A DNA stretch of 64,000 nucleotides from an uncultured Alphaproteobacteria bacterium (GTDB lineage Bacteria > Pseudomonadota > Alphaproteobacteria > Rhodobacterales > Rhodobacteraceae), in contig CAKMYZ010000014.1 in the NCBI GenBank assembly GCA_929200255.1, positions 46,950 through 110,949 on the forward strand, read 5' to 3'. Below, piece by piece: positions 1-7,624 of the stretch; position 1 is the stretch's first letter, and each line of letters opens with the position of its first letter. Below the pieces are notes generated by a model, which was not told the origin of the DNA, did not search any database, and saw nothing but the letters and a program-made list of their open reading frames with translations. A program made the translations under genes and the position numbers.

Positions 1-320
1 ATCCGTACCAGCGCGTCATAGATCGCACTGTCGCCATGTGGGTGATATTTACCCATCGTTTCGGCCACAGGGCGCGAGGATTTCCGATAGGGTTTATCCG
101 GCGTGTTATTTGTGCCGTGCATCGCGTATAAGATCCGCCGATGCACAGGTTTCAACCCGTCACGCAGGTCTGGAATAGCACGCGATACGATCACGCTCAT
201 CGCGTAATCAAGGTAGCTGGTTTTCAGCTCGTGCTCGATGGTGACAGACGGGCCATCATATGCTGGACCCGCGGGCGGCATTTCATCATCGTTTTCAGGG
301 GTTTCTGGGGTGTCGCTCAC
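1..320 (-). CDS. gyrA: DNA gyrase subunit A, N-terminal part (cut by window edge)
   Basis: About 106 N-terminal residues are visible; the rest lies left of the window. GyrA is the breaking/rejoining subunit of gyrase, which introduces negative supercoils. The segments [20 protein letters not shown] and [13 protein letters not shown], then [13 protein letters not shown], are the classic GyrA N-terminal landmarks; ParC has a different version of the first block. The start is GTG at 318-320, because an in-frame TAG at 348-350 lies just upstream and no other start fits; the Shine-Dalgarno is weak. Within the quinolone-resistance region, the residues matching E. coli Ser83 and Asp87 are Ser and Asp, so no classical resistance change is seen. 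The acidic, proline-rich first ~20 residues are not conserved. Confidence 0.93.
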   Translation of the reverse strand, partial: MSDTPETPENDDEMPPAGPAYDGPSVTIEHELKTSYLDYAMSVIVSRAIPDLRDGLKPVHRRILYAMHGTNNTPDKPYRKSSRPVAETMGKYHPHGDSAIYDALVR

Positions 321-465
321 GTGATCCGCCTGCTGTTTGCTGTTCTGCTACATATCGTTGCTATCACTCTATCAGACACTTGATATGGGGTGCAATGACG
401 GAAGCGCCCGAGCTGTATCCGGCGCGAATTCAGAAAGAGTTTGCCATGTAGTGCGCGTCCTGACG

Positions 466-1512
466 TTAGCCTGCGCGCTTGATCATGCCAAACAGATCGC
501 GCGGGTCATCGGGATCTGCGATCAGATCCAGGTCAATGTAGAACGGCGTATCCTGAATTTTCTGATGCACATACCGCAGCGCGCTGAAATCCTCGATTGC
601 AAAGCCAACACCGTCAAAAAGCGTGACCTCGCTTGCGGATTGCCGCCCCGATTGCGCGCCTGTGATCACCTGCCAAAGCTCTGTCACCGGGTGATCTTCT
701 GGCATCTGCTGGATTTCACCTTCGATCCGCGTCTGTGGTGGATACTCGACGAACACGGAAGACCGCGCCACGATATCACGGTGCAGTTCTGTCTTGCCTG
801 GGCAGTCGCCGCCGATGGCGTTGATATGGACGCCGGCGCCAACCATGTTATCGGTCAGGATGGTCTGCATATCTTTGTCAGCCGTTGCGACAGTGATGAC
901 ATCTGCCCCCTCAATCGCGTCTTCCGGGGTGGAGCAGGGGGTGATGCTGAACCCCAGACCGGTGAGGTTCTTCACACATTTTTCGGTGGCGGCACTGTCG
1001 ATGTCATACAAGCGAATGTCCTCGATCCCGCAAACGGCTTTGATCGCGAGACATTGGAATTCTGCCTGCGCACCATTCCCGATCATCGCCATGGTCTTGG
1101 CGTCTTTCGCGGCCAGATGTTTGGTCGCCACTGCCGACATCGCCCCGGTGCGCAGGGCTGTGAGAACAGTCATCTCGGAGAACAGAACCGGGTAGCCGCT
1201 GTCGACATTGGATAACACACCAAAAGCCGTGACCGTTTGCAGCCCTTCTTTCATGTTCTTGGGGTGACCGTTGACGTATTTAAAGCCATAAAGCTCGCCA
1301 TCTGAGGCTGGCATCAACTCAATCACACCAACCTCAGAGTGGCTGGCGATGCGGGGCGTCTTGTCGAAAAGCTCCCAACGGGTGAAATCATGTTCGATCG
1401 CTGTCGCAAGGTCTGACAGGAAGGTTTCGATACCGATGTGATGCACAAGGCGCATCATGTTGTCGACGCTGACGAATGGCACCATGGCCAGTTTGGATGC
1501 TTTGAGGCTCAT
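466..1512 (-). CDS. ocd: Ornithine cyclodeaminase
   Basis: This 348-residue protein belongs to the ornithine cyclodeaminase/mu-crystallin family, which converts L-ornithine to L-proline and ammonia using tightly bound NAD. A Rossmann motif GNGAQ lies at about 145-149. The substrate-side arginine is in RTGAMSA (Arg121). GGDCPGKTEL contains Asp236, which matches the catalytic Asp of the Pseudomonas enzyme. Its ATG overlaps the arginase stop codon (ATGA), so the two are translationally coupled and form an arginine-to-proline route: arginase makes ornithine and this enzyme cyclises it. This pairing is known from agrobacterial arc/noc loci. It is probably controlled by the divergent Lrp/AsnC regulator. 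Length and motifs are normal for the family. Confidence 0.92.
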   Translation of the reverse strand: MSLKASKLAMVPFVSVDNMMRLVHHIGIETFLSDLATAIEHDFTRWELFDKTPRIASHSEVGVIELMPASDGELYGFKYVNGHPKNMKEGLQTVTAFGVLSNVDSGYPVLFSEMTVLTALRTGAMSAVATKHLAAKDAKTMAMIGNGAQAEFQCLAIKAVCGIEDIRLYDIDSAATEKCVKNLTGLGFSITPCSTPEDAIEGADVITVATADKDMQTILTDNMVGAGVHINAIGGDCPGKTELHRDIVARSSVFVEYPPQTRIEGEIQQMPEDHPVTELWQVITGAQSGRQSASEVTLFDGVGFAIEDFSALRYVHQKIQDTPFYIDLDLIADPDDPRDLFGMIKRAG

Positions 1513-2438
1513 TGTTTGTCCCTTGTTGGGCGGTCAAACACGCGTCGACCAAGAAGTGAGGCGGTCAGATCGACCATGAGGTTCGCGGTCTTGCCGCAAT
1601 CGTCGAGGAATGGGTTCAGTTCAACCAGATCAAGTGATGTGACCAGATTGCTGTCTGACAGAATTTCCATGACCAGATGGCCTTCACGTACCGTCGCACC
1701 ACCCGGAACAGTGGTGCCAACCGCAGGGGCGATGGATGGATCAAGGAAATCGACGTCCAGCGATACATGCAGCATGCCATTTGCGGCTTCCACACGCTCC
1801 AGAAAGGCCTTCAGGGGGGCACTGATACCTTCTTCGTCAATGCGGCGCATGTCGACAAGCATCACATCTGCCTGTGACAGGATTGCGTGTTCAGGTGCAT
1901 CAACTGAGCGCAGACCGATCATACAAATGTTCTGTGTTTCGACTTTTGCGGGCAGCTCTGGATAGGCTTCAAACCCCTCGCGCCCGGTCACGTAACCCAC
2001 AGGCGTTCCGTGTAAATTTCCGCTGTCAGTGGTAAGTGGCGTATTGATATCGCTATGGGCATCCAACCAAAGCACAAAGAAGGGGCGACCTTCCTTTTGT
2101 GCATGTGCGGCCATGCCTGCCACAGTGCCGGCCGCCAATGCATGATCGCCGCCAAGAAAGATTGGCATTCCCCGCTGTGCAGTCTCTTGTGCGGCTGTCG
2201 TCAATGTATGGGTCCAGCCGACATTCTCGGCCAGTTTGTAGACAACCGGGTTGTCGGATGCGGCCACGGTCACATCCTTGGGCGCTAGATTGCCCATATC
2301 TTCAACCGTATGTCCCAGTTTGGTGATTGCCTCGGCGATCCCGGCGGTGCGGTAGGCGTCAGGCCCCATCAGGCAGCCCTGGCGGCGCTTTCCGCAGTCG
2401 ACAGGTGCGCCGACGAGTATGCAGTGTTTTTGTGTCAT
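1509..2438 (-). CDS. rocF: Arginase
   Basis: The 309-residue protein hydrolyses L-arginine to ornithine and urea with a binuclear manganese centre. The metal ligands are in GGDHA (His99), WLDAHSDIN (Asp126, His128, Asp130) and SLDVDFLDP (Asp228, Asp230), the full arginase signature set. The ATG at 2436-2438 is chosen because the family begins close to the CILVGAPVDCG strand; an upstream extension would run through the repeated operator-like motifs. It is first in an operon with ocd and divergent from an Lrp-type gene, which is likely its regulator. No urease or urea carrier is in the window. In alphaproteobacteria the gene may also be called arcA. Confidence 0.93.
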   Translation of the reverse strand: MTQKHCILVGAPVDCGKRRQGCLMGPDAYRTAGIAEAITKLGHTVEDMGNLAPKDVTVAASDNPVVYKLAENVGWTHTLTTAAQETAQRGMPIFLGGDHALAAGTVAGMAAHAQKEGRPFFVLWLDAHSDINTPLTTDSGNLHGTPVGYVTGREGFEAYPELPAKVETQNICMIGLRSVDAPEHAILSQADVMLVDMRRIDEEGISAPLKAFLERVEAANGMLHVSLDVDFLDPSIAPAVGTTVPGGATVREGHLVMEILSDSNLVTSLDLVELNPFLDDCGKTANLMVDLTASLLGRRVFDRPTRDKQ

Positions 2439-2448
2439 GGGCGGAGTG

Positions 2449-2513
2449 TTGTGCAAAACAGGGGGTGGGTTAAGCCCGCAATTTGTGCAAAATGACGACA
2501 GATTGCACAAAAT
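2449..2513. promoter_or_regulatory. Three repeated operator-like sites in the arginase/lrp divergent region
   Basis: Three near-identical elements lie between the divergent genes: TTGTGCAAAA at 2449-2458, TTTGTGCAAAAT at 2482-2493 and, in the opposite orientation, ATTGCACAAAAT at 2502-2513. The core TTGTGCAA is the reverse complement of TTGCACAA. Centres are about 34 and 20 bp apart. Lrp/AsnC proteins bind several spaced sites as oligomers, so these are good candidates for the local regulator. That assignment is inference from position and repetition. Confidence 0.5.
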
Positions 2514-2524
2514 GGACAGTCACG

Positions 2525-2944
2525 ATGGACGAAATGGATTGCAGCCTGATTGCGGCGCTCAAATGCAACGGACGGGCGTCTCTGTCAGAACTGGCTGATC
2601 AGCTTGGAGTCACGCGCAGTACAGTTCGGGTGCGACTGGATAAGTTGGTGCAAGGGGGCGAGATTGCGGGGTTTACTGTGCTGACACGTTCTGACGTGCG
2701 GCCTGATCCGGTGCGCGGGTTGATGATGCTGGAAATTGCCGGGCGCGGTGCGGAAAAAGCCATGAAGCAGCTGCAACGCATGGCGGCGGTGCAGGCCGTG
2801 CATTCGACAAATGGCGCTTGGGATCTGATAGCAGAGATCGGGACCGATACGCTGGAACACTTCGATCAGGTGCTCTTTGATATCAGGCGACTGGACGGCG
2901 TTACGCGTTCCGAGACGAACCTGCTGCTATCCACGCGCCGCTAA
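2525..2944 (+). CDS. Lrp/AsnC family transcriptional regulator
   Basis: This 139-residue protein has an N-terminal winged helix-turn-helix (LSELADQLGVTRSTVRVRLDKL) followed by a RAM/AsnC ligand-sensing domain. Family members bind amino acids and control their metabolism as octamers or hexadecamers. It diverges from the arginase-ocd operon, so it is probably the arginine- or ornithine-responsive regulator of that operon and of itself. Start choice is uncertain: in-frame TTG 2483, ATG 2492, ATG 2525 and ATG 2534 are possible. ATG 2525 gives the usual family N-terminus (short helix starting DEMDCSLI) and leaves the three repeats outside the coding region. Its last 44 bp overlap the end of the convergent dsbB. 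Confidence 0.88.
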   Translation: MDEMDCSLIAALKCNGRASLSELADQLGVTRSTVRVRLDKLVQGGEIAGFTVLTRSDVRPDPVRGLMMLEIAGRGAEKAMKQLQRMAAVQAVHSTNGAWDLIAEIGTDTLEHFDQVLFDIRRLDGVTRSETNLLLSTRR

Positions 2945-3392
2945 GCACCACCGCAACAATCCATCCCATCATTAGGCCAAATGAGAATATCGCATTCCAC
3001 GTGGCCATAGACAGCGACAGAAACTCCCAGCTGACCTGATCGCACATCACAACACGCGGCCCCTCAACCGCAAGCAGGTCTGCGCCGCTCAGCCCGTCCA
3101 GAATGCTCCCGCCCGAGCAGCTGCTGGGGCCTTCCCACCAGCCGCGCTCCACGCCGGTGTGAAAGACACCAATAGCTGCGGTCGTGCCCGCCGCCAATGC
3201 GCCCAATGCAGGCAGAAACCGTCCCTGGAACCGCAATGCCAGCACACCGATGACAATAGCTGCCATGTGTGGCCAGCGCTGCCACAGGCACATCATACAA
3301 GGCGGATAGCCCATCGCCTGAAACAGATATGCCCCGGCCAGCAATGCCGCCGACCCACCTGCGGAAAGCGTAGTCATCAGCTGACGTGTCAT
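2901..3392 (-). CDS. dsbB: Disulfide bond formation protein B
   Basis: The 163-residue inner-membrane protein has four predicted membrane segments. The first periplasmic loop carries a CxxC pair (PPCMMC, Cys32 and Cys35) and the second loop a wider pair (SSCSGG, Cys92; VMCDQ, Cys117). This is the DsbB layout for reoxidising DsbA and passing electrons to quinone. The ATG at 3390-3392 overlaps the stop of the upstream DedA-like gene by 4 bp, indicating coupling; a longer upstream reading would only translate that gene out of frame. The 3' end overlaps lrp on the other strand. No clear dsbA partner is adjacent; the DsbA-like protein at 21765 is a FrnE-type relative. Confidence 0.88.
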   Translation of the reverse strand: MTRQLMTTLSAGGSAALLAGAYLFQAMGYPPCMMCLWQRWPHMAAIVIGVLALRFQGRFLPALGALAAGTTAAIGVFHTGVERGWWEGPSSCSGGSILDGLSGADLLAVEGPRVVMCDQVSWEFLSLSMATWNAIFSFGLMMGWIVAVVLSGAWIAAGSSRNA

Positions 3393-3967
3393 AGCAAACC
3401 TACCAATGCAAAACCGCCGATCAGAAGGACGCAGAACAGAATGAATATCAGCCCCAAGCGCCTTTCGATGAAGTCGCGGATTGGCGCACCAAATTTCCAC
3501 AACAGTGCTGCAACCAGGAAGAACCGCAGCGATCGTGCAAAGATAGACGAGACGATAAAGACTGTCAGCGGCAAACCAGTGACCCCTGATGCAATTGTGA
3601 TCACCTTGAATGGCAGGAAGGTAACACCCGCCACCACGACGGCCCATGCGCCATATTCGTTAAAGACCGCCGACATTTCGGCAAAGCTGTCGCCCTTGCC
3701 GTACATATCAAGGATTGGCTGGCCAACACTCTCCATCAAGACGGCACCGATGTAGTATCCCAACAATGCACCAGCCACAGAAGCGACGGTTGCAATCCCG
3801 GCAATCAGGAAAGCGCGTGAGGGCCGCGCGATGATCATCGGGATCATCAATACGTCAGGGGGGATGGGAAAAAATGAGGATTCCACAAAAGACACAATCG
3901 CCAGCGCCCAGAGCGCATGCGGCGATTGTGCCAATGATATTGTCCAGTCATAGAGCCTGCGTAACAT
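3389..3967 (-). CDS. DedA/SNARE-associated family membrane protein (YqaA-like)
   Basis: The 192-residue protein has about five hydrophobic segments and the family hallmarks FVESSFFPIPPDVLMIPMI and a GxLLGYYIG stretch (around residues 35-90), followed by an amphipathic VTFLPFKVITIASGV segment. DedA-type proteins are inner-membrane proteins linked to lipid carrier flipping and membrane homeostasis; the short YqaA branch is poorly characterised. The start is ATG 3965-3967, since the upstream extension is polar and atypical. It is coupled to dsbB by an ATGA overlap, which suggests a shared role in envelope biogenesis but does not prove it. Confidence 0.82.
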   Translation of the reverse strand: MLRRLYDWTISLAQSPHALWALAIVSFVESSFFPIPPDVLMIPMIIARPSRAFLIAGIATVASVAGALLGYYIGAVLMESVGQPILDMYGKGDSFAEMSAVFNEYGAWAVVVAGVTFLPFKVITIASGVTGLPLTVFIVSSIFARSLRFFLVAALLWKFGAPIRDFIERRLGLIFILFCVLLIGGFALVGLL

Positions 3968-4071
3968 CGTCTGCCTTTTTTGTTGCTTAGGGCATAGGCG
4001 TGGCGCTCCGTCAAGCTTGTGAACACCTGCTTTGGCGATAAACTGCACTGAAATTGTCGGGGAGGCCTCAG

Positions 4072-4923
4072 ATGAAATGGCAAGGACGGCGCGGTAGCAG
4101 CAATATCGAGGACCGGCGACGCAGTGCCGGCGCGCGCAGGGCAGGGGGCATCGGCGGCATTGCGGGTGTTCTGATCCTGCTGGCGGGATGGTACTTTGGC
4201 GTGGACACCAGCCAATTCGTTGATCTGGGCGCCGGCGGGCTGCAATCCAGCCAGTCAGCCGAGATCACGCCGGAGGATGAGCGCGCAGCCGAATTTGTCT
4301 CTGTTACCCTGGCAGATACCGAAGACGTCTGGGCCGACATCTTTGCCCGCCAGGTTGGCCAGCCTTACACCCCACCCACCCTGGTTCTTTTCAAGGGGCA
4401 GACACGCTCTGCCTGCGGTGGGGCATCCGCGGCGACGGGGCCGTTTTACTGCCCGCCGGAACGTAAAGCGTATCTGGATACTGAATTCTTTGTCACATTG
4501 GACCAGCGGCTTGGCGCATCGGGCGATTTTGCGGCGGCTTATGTCGTTGCCCATGAAGTCGCCCATCATGTGCAAAACGAATTGGGCATTCTTGGGCAGG
4601 TCAACCAGCTGCGCGCGCAGATGAGTGAGGCCGATTCGAATGCAATGTCTGTGCGGGTTGAACTACAGGCCGATTGCTTTTCCGGGATATGGACACGCGC
4701 GACCCAAGCCCGATTTGCCAGTCTGGAGCCCGGCGACATTCAAGAAGCGATGAATGCAGCAGCCCAGATCGGTGATGACACTTTGCAACGCAATGCTGGG
4801 CAGCGGGTGCAGCCGCATACATTCACCCATGGCACAAGCGCACAGCGGCAGCGCTGGTTCCGGCGCGGGTTGGAAAGTGGGGCCCTCGCTGATTGCGATA
4901 CATTCGCGACCAACCAATTGTAG
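4072..4923 (+). CDS. Putative neutral zinc metallopeptidase (YpfJ family)
   Basis: The 283-residue protein begins with a basic cytoplasmic tail and one membrane anchor (about residues 26-43), then a peptidase domain facing the periplasm. The zinc site is HEVAHH (His161, Glu162, His165) with a downstream acidic ligand region in ELQADCFSG (about Glu197-Asp201), as in the YpfJ/PF04228 family. A conserved SACGGA...GPFYCPPE block, with two cysteines, precedes it. Start ATG 4072 has a GGGGAGG Shine-Dalgarno about eight bases upstream. Substrates are unknown in this family. It stands alone between the divergent DedA-like gene and tRNA-Leu. Confidence 0.88.
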   Translation: MKWQGRRGSSNIEDRRRSAGARRAGGIGGIAGVLILLAGWYFGVDTSQFVDLGAGGLQSSQSAEITPEDERAAEFVSVTLADTEDVWADIFARQVGQPYTPPTLVLFKGQTRSACGGASAATGPFYCPPERKAYLDTEFFVTLDQRLGASGDFAAAYVVAHEVAHHVQNELGILGQVNQLRAQMSEADSNAMSVRVELQADCFSGIWTRATQARFASLEPGDIQEAMNAAAQIGDDTLQRNAGQRVQPHTFTHGTSAQRQRWFRRGLESGALADCDTFATNQL

Positions 4924-4933
4924 TAAAACCCGA

Positions 4934-4962
4934 TTGACGGGGGTTTGCGCGCGCATTAGGAG
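4934..4962 (+). promoter_or_regulatory. Possible tRNA-Leu promoter
   Basis: TTGACG (4934-4939) and TAGGAG (4957-4962) are 17 bp apart and end about 10 bp before the first base of tRNA-Leu. The -35 is good and the -10 is poor. The position is right for a tRNA promoter. Confidence 0.35.
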
Positions 4963-4971
4963 GTGCGGGCG

Positions 4972-5057
4972 GCCGATGTGGCGGAATGGTAGACGCAGGG
5001 GATTCAAAATCCCCCGATGGTAACATCGTGAGAGTTCGAGTCTCTCCATCGGCACCA
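4972..5057 (+). tRNA. tRNA-Leu (anticodon CAA)
   Basis: This 86-nt sequence folds as a class II tRNA. The acceptor stem pairs GCCGATG with CATCGGC, the anticodon stem is GGGGA/TCCCC with loop TTCAAAA (anticodon CAA), there is a long variable arm closed by CGATG/CATCG, and the T arm is GAGAG TTCGAGT CTCTC. The 3' ACCA is encoded at 5054-5057. It reads UUG codons. No integrase gene or direct repeat of its 3' end was noticed nearby, so it does not appear to be an occupied attachment site here. Confidence 0.96.
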
Positions 5058-5149
5058 ATAATCCCTCCAATGTACCTTTTTCCCTTGACTAAGGGGGGCA
5101 AGTGCCAGCCGCGACATATATTGGAGAAACCATCGGCCGTGCCGGGTTC

Positions 5150-6127
5150 CTACCCCGGAAGTGTGACAACAACCGCGCCCACCTTGCGGCCTGTATCTGC
5201 GCGGGCATGTGCCTGGGCGATTTCAGACAAGGTAAAGGTGCTGTCTATCACTGGTTTCAGATAGCCTGCTGCTTGGGCGTCCAAAAGCCATTGCAGGTCT
5301 TCCTGTGTTGAATTGGACGTTCCGCCCATTGCCTTGTGGGGGCCACGCATGGATTGGAACGGAGCAGCCAGCGCCTGTGCCAAGGTTCCAACAACCATAA
5401 GCAAGCGGCCGCCCGGCTTTAGGCGCTGCCTCATCCGGGAATAGGGGGCCGTTCCGACACAATCGGCGATCACGTCATACGTCTCAGCGATTTTTGCGAT
5501 GTAAGTCGATCTGTAGTCGATGACCTCATCAGCACCAAGGTCGCGCAATAGGTCATGATTGGTTGATGAACTGACGCCGGTGACATGGGCGCCAAGATAT
5601 TTGGCAAGTTGTATCATGGCCACGCCCACCGCACCGGATGCACCATTGATCATGATTCTTTCGCCTCGCTTCAGCTGTGCCTTATCGACCAAAAAGAAGC
5701 GCGATGTGGTGCCCCCAAATGGAATGGTTGCTGCCTGCGCGTAAGGCATACCATCCGGCATTTTCGCAAGTCCGGAGTTTGCTTTCACGACGACCATTTC
5801 CGCATGAGCGCCCATTCCAAAACCGGTCACACCGAATACTCTGTCGCCGATTTCAAATCTGGTGACCTTATTTCCCACTTCGACCACCTCGCCAGCAATG
5901 GACATGCCAAGGATTGGAATGCGTGGTTTATTGAAGCCGAAGACCAGATTGACCATTGGGCCATAGCCTTGGGGTACGTTTTTTCCGCGTATACGCGCAT
6001 CACCGGAACTGACGCTGGTTGCTCGAACCCGAATAAGAACCTGATGGGGCTTGTGTTTTGGGCGCGGGACGTCGCGTATCTCGATGTTCTCTGGTGCGCC
6101 AAAACGGGTTAGGACAGCGGCTTTCAT
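5150..6127 (-). CDS. NAD(P)-dependent alcohol dehydrogenase / quinone oxidoreductase-like (MDR superfamily)
   Basis: This 325-residue medium-chain dehydrogenase/reductase has an N-terminal GroES-like fold (GMSIAGEVVEVGNKV) and a Rossmann domain with NGASGAVGVAMIQLAKYLGA (about residues 145-165), typical of NADPH:quinone-reductase-like members. I see no structural-zinc cysteine cluster, so it is probably zinc-independent. ATG 6125-6127 follows an AAGGAGG Shine-Dalgarno; the upstream 30 codons belong to the preceding gene. It overlaps the DUF2306 gene by 4 bp and is last in a leftward set of four (membrane protein, XRE regulator, DUF2306, this). The substrate cannot be told from sequence. Confidence 0.82.
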   Translation of the reverse strand: MKAAVLTRFGAPENIEIRDVPRPKHKPHQVLIRVRATSVSSGDARIRGKNVPQGYGPMVNLVFGFNKPRIPILGMSIAGEVVEVGNKVTRFEIGDRVFGVTGFGMGAHAEMVVVKANSGLAKMPDGMPYAQAATIPFGGTTSRFFLVDKAQLKRGERIMINGASGAVGVAMIQLAKYLGAHVTGVSSSTNHDLLRDLGADEVIDYRSTYIAKIAETYDVIADCVGTAPYSRMRQRLKPGGRLLMVVGTLAQALAAPFQSMRGPHKAMGGTSNSTQEDLQWLLDAQAAGYLKPVIDSTFTLSEIAQAHARADTGRKVGAVVVTLPG

Positions 6128-6786
6128 ATCATGACCTCCTTCTTGTTTCTGGTCGTTGTGTTTGTTGGCTTTCTGCGCCGCATTATCCACTCGGCCGCGG
6201 CAAGATGTATGGGCCAAGCCGCGGTCTGAACGACCTCAAACATCAGATCGTTTCCGTCTTCCCCGAAGATCAGGGCCAGTGGTAGCAATACGAAGACAAG
6301 CGATCCGGCGGGTACGGCGATCGCATAGGCGCGAATGACCCAACGCTGGTGGTTCAAGATATCTCGTTTCGCGATCGCACGGATAGCGATAGCCAAAGCC
6401 AAAATCCAAAACGCGGAGGCAAAAATCCTACCCCAGAAATGGATTGGCCCGCTTATGCCGGTGTGTACCAGCGTCAACCACAATCCAGACGCTGCACCGA
6501 TAAGGCCAGCAACAAAGGCAACCCGACCTGCGCGCCTGTGCCAACGCATGTGGCGCGACCGAAAACCCGGCAAGACCTGCAAGGCACCCAGGCACAAGAA
6601 AAGCGCAGAACACACCGCATGGATCGCAAGCGGCAAATGATCGACCGCGTCCGGCGCAAAGGTCAGCCCCCAGTTGTTTTCGACGGCCATTGTGAAAACG
6701 CTAAAACTTCCAAACGCTGCGGGGGGCAGGCAGACAATGAACAACGCAACAGCCAAAGCTCTCCCGCTCATAGAAATACGTTCCAT
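6124..6786 (-). CDS. DUF2306-type integral membrane protein
   Basis: The 220-residue protein has about seven hydrophobic segments. The HAVCSALFLCLGALQVLPGF segment followed by HMRWHRRAGRVAF matches the DUF2306 family, whose conserved histidines and arginines resemble haem- or metal-binding membrane proteins; its function is not established. The start is ATG 6784-6786 with GGAAGGAAG upstream; a start six codons earlier is possible. It overlaps the downstream alcohol dehydrogenase by 4 bp, so the two are translated together. The pairing hints at a membrane redox role, but that is inference. Confidence 0.75.
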   Translation of the reverse strand: MERISMSGRALAVALFIVCLPPAAFGSFSVFTMAVENNWGLTFAPDAVDHLPLAIHAVCSALFLCLGALQVLPGFRSRHMRWHRRAGRVAFVAGLIGAASGLWLTLVHTGISGPIHFWGRIFASAFWILALAIAIRAIAKRDILNHQRWVIRAYAIAVPAGSLVFVLLPLALIFGEDGNDLMFEVVQTAAWPIHLAAAEWIMRRRKPTNTTTRNKKEVMI

Positions 6787-6851
6787 GATACTTCCTTCCA
6801 ACAATGTGGGTTTAAGTTACAGCCAGCCCAACTCAGGGCAGACGCTAAGGA

Positions 6852-7073
6852 TTATTCTTCCATTTCGATGGTGAATACCTCGTCGATTTGTTTGCCGAAC
6901 GTGTGCGCAATGAGAAAGGCAAGCTCCAATGTGGGGGAGTATTTGGCCTTTTCGATCGCTGCGATTGTTTGCCGCGTAACCCCGACTTTGTCTGCCAAGT
7001 CCTTTTGCGACATCTCGTCGGCATCGAACCTAAGACGACGGATGTTGTTTGCTATTTTGGGCTTCTTGCTCAT
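6852..7073 (-). CDS. XRE-family helix-turn-helix regulator
   Basis: The 73-residue protein is essentially one HTH_3 domain: NNIRRLRFDADEMSQKDLADKVGVTRQTIAAIEKAKYSPTLELA. An acidic tail follows. Small stand-alone regulators of this type commonly sit beside a membrane protein and repress their own operon. Here the ATG (7071-7073) lies one base after the stop of the upstream membrane protein gene (TGACATG), so the two are coupled. A longer start 15 codons upstream would only translate the end of that gene in another frame. Confidence 0.85.
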   Translation of the reverse strand: MSKKPKIANNIRRLRFDADEMSQKDLADKVGVTRQTIAAIEKAKYSPTLELAFLIAHTFGKQIDEVFTIEMEE

Positions 7074-7074
7074 G

Positions 7075-7524
7075 TCAGATGGCCATCCTGTAGCGCACCA
7101 GTTTGCCGATTTCTCCAATCATACTACCAATGGAAAAGGAAAGGAGAATTGCCGTCAAACCACCGATAGCGCCCACCCCGAAAGCCATCGCAACCAATGC
7201 CCCCATAAAGCCGAAACAAATACAGGCCACGGCTACTCGGTTGCCTGTATTCTCAATCATGTTGTCACGTTCATCGACGACAAAACTGGGCTTTGGGTCC
7301 CTGTTTACGATGGCCAACAGGATATTGCCGAAGATCACAACAACGATGCCAAAAGCCACCGAAAAGAGGATTGTCCAAAGCACCGTGCGTGCCCAAATCA
7401 TAACGGCATCGGGCCCGTCGAATGCACCAGCGCTATCCAGATCAAGCAGCTTTCTGATTATATATGCGTTGACACAGACTCCGATGAAAATCTGAAAAAC
7501 TGTGTTTCGCTCCTCGTGCGACAT
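7075..7524 (-). CDS. Membrane protein co-transcribed with XRE regulator
   Basis: The 149-residue protein has four hydrophobic segments (about residues 8-25, 43-72, 95-115 and 118-135) joined by a short polar loop NRDPKPSFVVDERDNM. I do not recognise a named family; two-gene units of a small multi-pass protein followed by a short HTH protein are common in bacteria. The start ATG 7522-7524 has an excellent AGGAGGA Shine-Dalgarno. The ligand or signal is unknown. It is first in the leftward operon with the XRE, DUF2306 and dehydrogenase genes. Confidence 0.72.
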   Translation of the reverse strand: MSHEERNTVFQIFIGVCVNAYIIRKLLDLDSAGAFDGPDAVMIWARTVLWTILFSVAFGIVVVIFGNILLAIVNRDPKPSFVVDERDNMIENTGNRVAVACICFGFMGALVAMAFGVGAIGGLTAILLSFSIGSMIGEIGKLVRYRMAI

Positions 7525-7579
7525 CTGATTCCTCCTATCTCGTATGCGTATTGATTGGTGGGTTAATGTTTCTTGTCGT

Positions 7580-7608
7580 TAGGTAATTTATAGTATTCAT
7601 CATGTCAA
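7580..7608 (-). promoter_or_regulatory. Possible promoter for the membrane protein/XRE operon
   Basis: On the minus strand a perfect TTGACA (plus 7603-7608) is followed 17 bp later by TACCTA (plus 7580-7585), about 55 bp before the first gene. The region is AT-rich compared with its surroundings. The -10 is poor, so only the -35 is convincing. Confidence 0.35.
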
Positions 7609-7624
7609 GTATATTTAACACGAT

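Noticed and set aside
337..1215. Long plus-strand frame opposite ornithine cyclodeaminase
   Set aside because: It is antisense to a complete, motif-bearing enzyme and has no recognisable domain or Shine-Dalgarno.
4972..5057. tRNA-Leu as an integration site
   Set aside because: No integrase, no repeat of the tRNA 3' end and ordinary genes on both sides.
6349..7554. 401-codon plus-strand frame across three minus-strand genes
   Set aside because: It is the complement of DUF2306, XRE and membrane-protein genes with good starts and coupling; the translation is basic and Gln/His-rich without motif.
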